From positions 1 through 15,560 of the forward strand of contig DATBPY010000079.1 of assembly GCA_036561085.1 (NCBI GenBank): 15,560 bases of DNA, written 5' to 3'. Shown here one piece after another: positions 14,106 to 15,560 of the stretch (the stretch's first letter is position 1; each line of letters begins with the position of its first letter). Both the position numbers and the translations under genes were made by a program. The stretch is from CAILHX01 sp036561085 (GTDB taxonomy: Bacteria; Pseudomonadota; Gammaproteobacteria; Burkholderiales; Methylophilaceae). The notes below the pieces were generated by a model, which saw nothing but the letters and a program-made list of their open reading frames with translations, did no database searches and was not told the DNA's origin.

Positions 14106-14705
14106 ATGAAGAATTTTATGTTTGGCTTGGCTTTAGCCGGTTTCACCACAATCGCGGCTGCACAAAATATACAAACCTATGGCATTGATAACACCCATAG
14201 CTTTGCCAATTTCACGATACGCCATGTGGTCTCCAAAACCGCAGGTACTTTTCCCGACGTAACCGGCTTGATCACCATAGACCAGGATAACCTGAGCAAT
14301 TCCAGTGTAAAAGCCAGCATCAACATCCTCAGCGTCAATACCAACAATGCCAAACGTGATGAGCACATCACCACCAAACCCGAATATCTCGATGGCGGCA
14401 AATTCGCAAAAATGACTTTCGAAAGTACTTCGGTAGAGCCCAGCAGCAAAACAGAAGGCGTGCTACATGGCAATTTCACTTTGCATGGCGTGACCAAACA
14501 GATTTCCTTCCCGTTCAAGGTACTGGGTATCGGTTCCGATCCGTGGGGCGGCACGCGCATGGGCATAGAAGCACATACCAGTATCAAGGCATCCGATTAT
14601 GGCCTTAGTTGGGGAGTGGAGCCGAACGCCCCGATAGGCAATGATGTCGACATTACTTTATTGATCGAGGGCGTAAAGAGCAGCCCTGACCATAAACCTT
14701 TATAA
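14106..14705 (+). CDS. YceI-family periplasmic polyisoprenoid-binding-like protein
   Basis: 199-residue exported protein with a signal peptide (MKNFMFGLALAGFTTIAAA, cleavage near residue 19) and a lipocalin-like YceI beta barrel. Family segments are the opening YGIDNTHSFANFTIRHVV, then TGLITIDQ, SINILSVNTNNAKRDEHI, FAKMTFEST, GNFTLHGVTKQISFPF and the C-terminal SDYGLSWGVE. A Thermus member binds an isoprenoid quinone-like lipid, so lipid or quinone carriage in the periplasm is plausible. Two ATGs adjoin; AAGGAG at 14094-14099 is three bases from the first (14103) and six from the second (14106), so I chose the second. A structured leader precedes the gene, and the nemA-like gene follows after a 19-base gap, so both probably share a message. 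Confidence 0.9.
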   Translation: MKNFMFGLALAGFTTIAAAQNIQTYGIDNTHSFANFTIRHVVSKTAGTFPDVTGLITIDQDNLSNSSVKASINILSVNTNNAKRDEHITTKPEYLDGGKFAKMTFESTSVEPSSKTEGVLHGNFTLHGVTKQISFPFKVLGIGSDPWGGTRMGIEAHTSIKASDYGLSWGVEPNAPIGNDVDITLLIEGVKSSPDHKPL

Positions 14706-14721
14706 AACCTCCGGAGGTTTT
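14704..14721 (+). promoter_or_regulatory. Perfect palindrome enclosing the nemA ribosome-binding site
   Basis: AAAACCTCCGGAGGTTTT is an 18-bp perfect palindrome that begins inside the yceI-family stop codon. Its right half holds GGAGG (14713-14717), seven bases before the ATG at 14725; its left half holds the complementary CCTCC. As RNA it can fold to a 7-bp stem with a CCGG loop, hiding part of the ribosome-binding site, and the trailing TTTTCTC makes it terminator-like. Confidence 0.65.
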
Positions 14722-14724
14722 CTC

Positions 14725-15560
14725 ATGACAGACCTGTTTACTCCAGTAAAACTGGGCCGTATGCAATTGCCCAATCGCATCGTTATGGCGCCGTTGACGC
14801 GTAATCGGGCTGCGATGCCCGGTAATATTCCACAGGACATGAATGTTACTTATTACACGCAACGTGCTTCTGCGGGTCTGATCATTACCGAGGCCACGCC
14901 CATTTCAGCGATGGGGCACGGCTATCCCGCCACGCCCGGCATTCATACAGCACAACAGGTGTCAGGCTGGAAAAAAGTGGTCGATTCAGTACATGCCAAA
15001 GGCGGGCGCATCGTTTTGCAACTGTGGCATGTGGGGCGCATTTCCCATCCTTCACTGTTACCGAAAAATGCGGTACCGGTAGCACCTTCAGCCGTCAAGC
15101 CGGCGGGGCAGGCATTCACTTATCAAGGTTTGCAGGATTTCGTGACGCCGCGTGCGCTGAATACGGGTGAGATAGAAGGCGTCATCAACGAATATCGTCT
15201 TGCAGCGCAGAATGCACTCCAGGCCGGATTCGATGGCGTGGAAGTTCATAGCGCAAACGGTTATCTGCTCGATCAGTTTCTGCGCGACACCACCAATAAG
15301 CGCTTCGACCAGTACGGCGGCAGTCTTGCCAATCGAAGCCGTTTATTAGAGGAAGTAGTTGCTACAGTGTGTAAAGTATGGGGTGGCGACAGAGTGGGAG
15401 TACGTATTTCGCCGATCAATCCGTTCAACGACATTCACGATTCCAACCCGCAGGCGCTATTCAATCACGTCGCCGATGTGCTCAATCCGTTCAATCTCGC
15501 TTATCTGCATGTGGTGGAAATAGGCATCAATACTACCGAGATTTTGCCGGATTTCGATTT
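14725..15560 (+). CDS. nemA: Old yellow enzyme-family ene-reductase (NemA-like), 5' part (3' end outside window)
   Basis: FMN-dependent TIM-barrel reductase of the old yellow enzyme family; members reduce activated alkenes, N-ethylmaleimide, quinones and nitro-esters with NADPH. The frame is open from ATG 14725 to the window edge, 278 codons of an expected 360 or so. Visible residues: T25 in MAPLTRNR (flavin contact), Q99 and W101 in LQLWHVGR, the ligand pair H175 and N178 with proton donor Y180 in VEVHSANGYLLDQFL, and NKRFDQYGGSLANRSR that follows. H-x-x-N is the classical OYE/NemA form. GGAGG seven bases upstream is an excellent ribosome-binding site but sits in a perfect palindrome. It closes the visible redox cluster of pirin, flavodoxin-fold and YceI proteins. 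Confidence 0.93.
   Translation, partial: MTDLFTPVKLGRMQLPNRIVMAPLTRNRAAMPGNIPQDMNVTYYTQRASAGLIITEATPISAMGHGYPATPGIHTAQQVSGWKKVVDSVHAKGGRIVLQLWHVGRISHPSLLPKNAVPVAPSAVKPAGQAFTYQGLQDFVTPRALNTGEIEGVINEYRLAAQNALQAGFDGVEVHSANGYLLDQFLRDTTNKRFDQYGGSLANRSRLLEEVVATVCKVWGGDRVGVRISPINPFNDIHDSNPQALFNHVADVLNPFNLAYLHVVEIGINTTEILPDFD

Overview
The window looks like a chromosomal stretch of a betaproteobacterium. Protein style and gene neighbourhoods (a cold-shock protein with DLFAHF in place of VFVHF, linked ubiquinone hydroxylases, YhhW-type pirin, RluE, DsbC, a MoxR/DUF58/TgpA cluster) would fit a freshwater or autotrophic Nitrosomonadales-like lineage. That placement is inference from style, not a database match. 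It carries 16 protein genes, two of them cut by the window edges. There is no rRNA, tRNA, CRISPR array, transposase or prophage, and no gene-free stretch over 300 bases (the largest gap is about 150 bases, before the cold-shock gene).

Bases 1-2685 (+): a likely operon of two FAD-dependent ubiquinone-ring hydroxylases (ubiH, cut at its 5' end, then a UbiF/UbiI-type paralogue joined by an ATGA overlap) and dsbC, the periplasmic disulfide isomerase. Bases 2686-3109: a CspA-family gene ending in a strong intrinsic terminator that also faces the convergent icd. Bases 3107-5605: icd (-), then rluE and a class I glutamine amidotransferase (+), joined by an ATGA overlap. The icd and rluE start codons are only about 28 bases apart. 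rluE has no Shine-Dalgarno sequence and its best promoter would give a leaderless mRNA.

Bases 5612-11179 (-): a compact cluster read as small exported protein, bifunctional NAD(P)HX epimerase/dehydratase, MoxR AAA+ ATPase, DUF58 protein and TgpA-type membrane transglutaminase. The last three form the familiar MoxR-DUF58-transglutaminase set. The NAD(P)HX repair gene upstream is less expected.

Bases 11250-15560: a stress and redox region. A LysR regulator and a TfoX-N protein (-) diverge from a pirin-like quercetinase, a flavodoxin-fold protein, an exported YceI protein and an old yellow enzyme (nemA-like, cut at the window's right edge). A LysR-type inverted repeat lies in the regulator/pirin gap. 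The products (bicupin, flavoprotein, isoprenoid-binding protein, ene-reductase) are consistent with handling quinones or electrophiles.

No wholly new multi-gene system is evident. The best unexplained signals are small and regulatory: a branched, structured leader before the yceI gene, a perfect palindrome enclosing the ribosome-binding site of nemA, the apparent leaderless start of rluE, a three-codon mini-ORF coupled to the nnr start, and an isocitrate dehydrogenase whose cofactor-specificity residues are a mix of NADP and NAD types.
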